Positions 5,139-5,253 of a DNA stretch of 5,253 nucleotides are shown one piece after another; the first letter of the stretch is position 1; every line of letters starts with the position of its first letter. The position numbers and the translations under genes are program-made. The stretch comes from Alphaproteobacteria bacterium (lineage in GTDB: Bacteria; Pseudomonadota; Alphaproteobacteria; Rs-D84). Below the pieces are notes generated by a model. It saw only the letters and a list, made by a program, of their open reading frames with translations, did not search any database and was not told the origin of the DNA. The DNA lies in the NCBI GenBank assembly GCA_017425725.1, contig JAFOXU010000208.1, forward strand, positions 1 through 5,253, written 5' to 3'.

Positions 5139-5150
5139 ACAAATAAATTA

Positions 5151-5253
5151 TTAAACCAAATTTCGGCTTTGAACCCATGATAAATAATGATTTTTATTGT
5201 CCAGTTTATAAGCATACTTTTTTAATGGCTTGAAATTATCAATTATCTTTATA
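5151..5253 (-). CDS. C-terminal end of an unidentified protein (5' part beyond window)
   Basis: Reading leftward from base 5252, one frame stays open for 33 codons to TAA at 5151-5153. The visible end starts IKIIDNFKPLKKYAYKLD and finishes HYLSWVQSRNLV. Its composition is normal for a soluble protein (Lys, Tyr, Asn, Asp, Trp). The first minus-strand frame stops after four codons. The third is open only from an ATG at 5178, which overlaps this frame. I recognise no domain. It is convergent with the lpxI operon, and their shared 3' region holds the terminator at 5039-5064. Confidence 0.5.
   Translation of the reverse strand, partial: IKIIDNFKPLKKYAYKLDNKNHYLSWVQSRNLV

Noticed and set aside
5014..5178. 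54-residue minus-strand ORF starting with ATG at 5178
   Set aside because: It overlaps the much more protein-like end of the gene at 5151-5253, has no RBS, and runs through the terminator with an odd composition (several Cys, His and Trp). Kept only as part of the frameshift hypothesis.
5160..5180. GGGTTCAAAGCC-like string on the minus strand, resembling a tRNA T-loop
   Set aside because: The flanking bases do not form a 5-bp T stem, and no acceptor, D or anticodon arms can be drawn. The stretch also reads as coding sequence.

Overview
The window reads as chromosomal DNA of an AT-rich Gram-negative bacterium, most likely an uncultured alphaproteobacterium with a reduced genome. Three things point there. 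There is an LpxI-type UDP-2,3-diacylglucosamine pyrophosphatase, a lipid A enzyme typical of Alphaproteobacteria. There are two signal-peptide beta-barrel proteins ending in phenylalanine. There is also a short HTH protein of the type usually found at the N-terminus of alphaproteobacterial S24-type repressors. The taxonomic call is inference from protein resemblance only. I see no transposase, integrase, tRNA, rRNA or CRISPR array.

Layout, left to right. (1) 1-276: the 3' end of rplI (ribosomal protein L9) with an acidic Glu/Ala tail, closed by a strong Rho-independent terminator. (2) 280-780, plus strand: a small regulatory block with a promoter whose -35 is overlapped by an inverted repeat, a possible 33-residue ORF, a second promoter, and an 84-residue orphan HTH protein. 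(3) 787-3165, minus strand: a compact three-gene operon read right to left, holding two related outer-membrane beta-barrel proteins and then a COG2265 (TrmA/RlmD-like) RNA uracil-C5 methyltransferase. Gaps are 15 and 9 bases, and the RBS of the methyltransferase overlaps the preceding stop. The operon meets the HTH gene tail to tail, with 6 bases between stop codons. (4) 3166-3249: a divergent intergenic region with two palindromes and no convincing Shine-Dalgarno for the rightward gene. (5) 3250-5002, plus strand: lpxI, a PgpC-like HAD phosphatase and a small membrane-anchored coiled-coil protein, followed by a terminator at 5039-5064. (6) 5049-5253, minus strand: the C-terminal end of an unidentified gene entering from the right edge, then a possible 29-residue single-pass membrane ORF starting at TTG.

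The theme of the central and right parts is the cell envelope: two outer-membrane barrels diverge from a lipid A step (LpxI) that is coupled to a likely membrane-lipid phosphatase and a small inner-membrane protein. No defence or mobile system is visible. The points most worth a second look are the compact methyltransferase, the orphan S24-type HTH protein with possible operators, lpxI lying away from the usual lpxD-fabZ-lpxA-lpxB setting, and the unannotated reading frames at the right edge.
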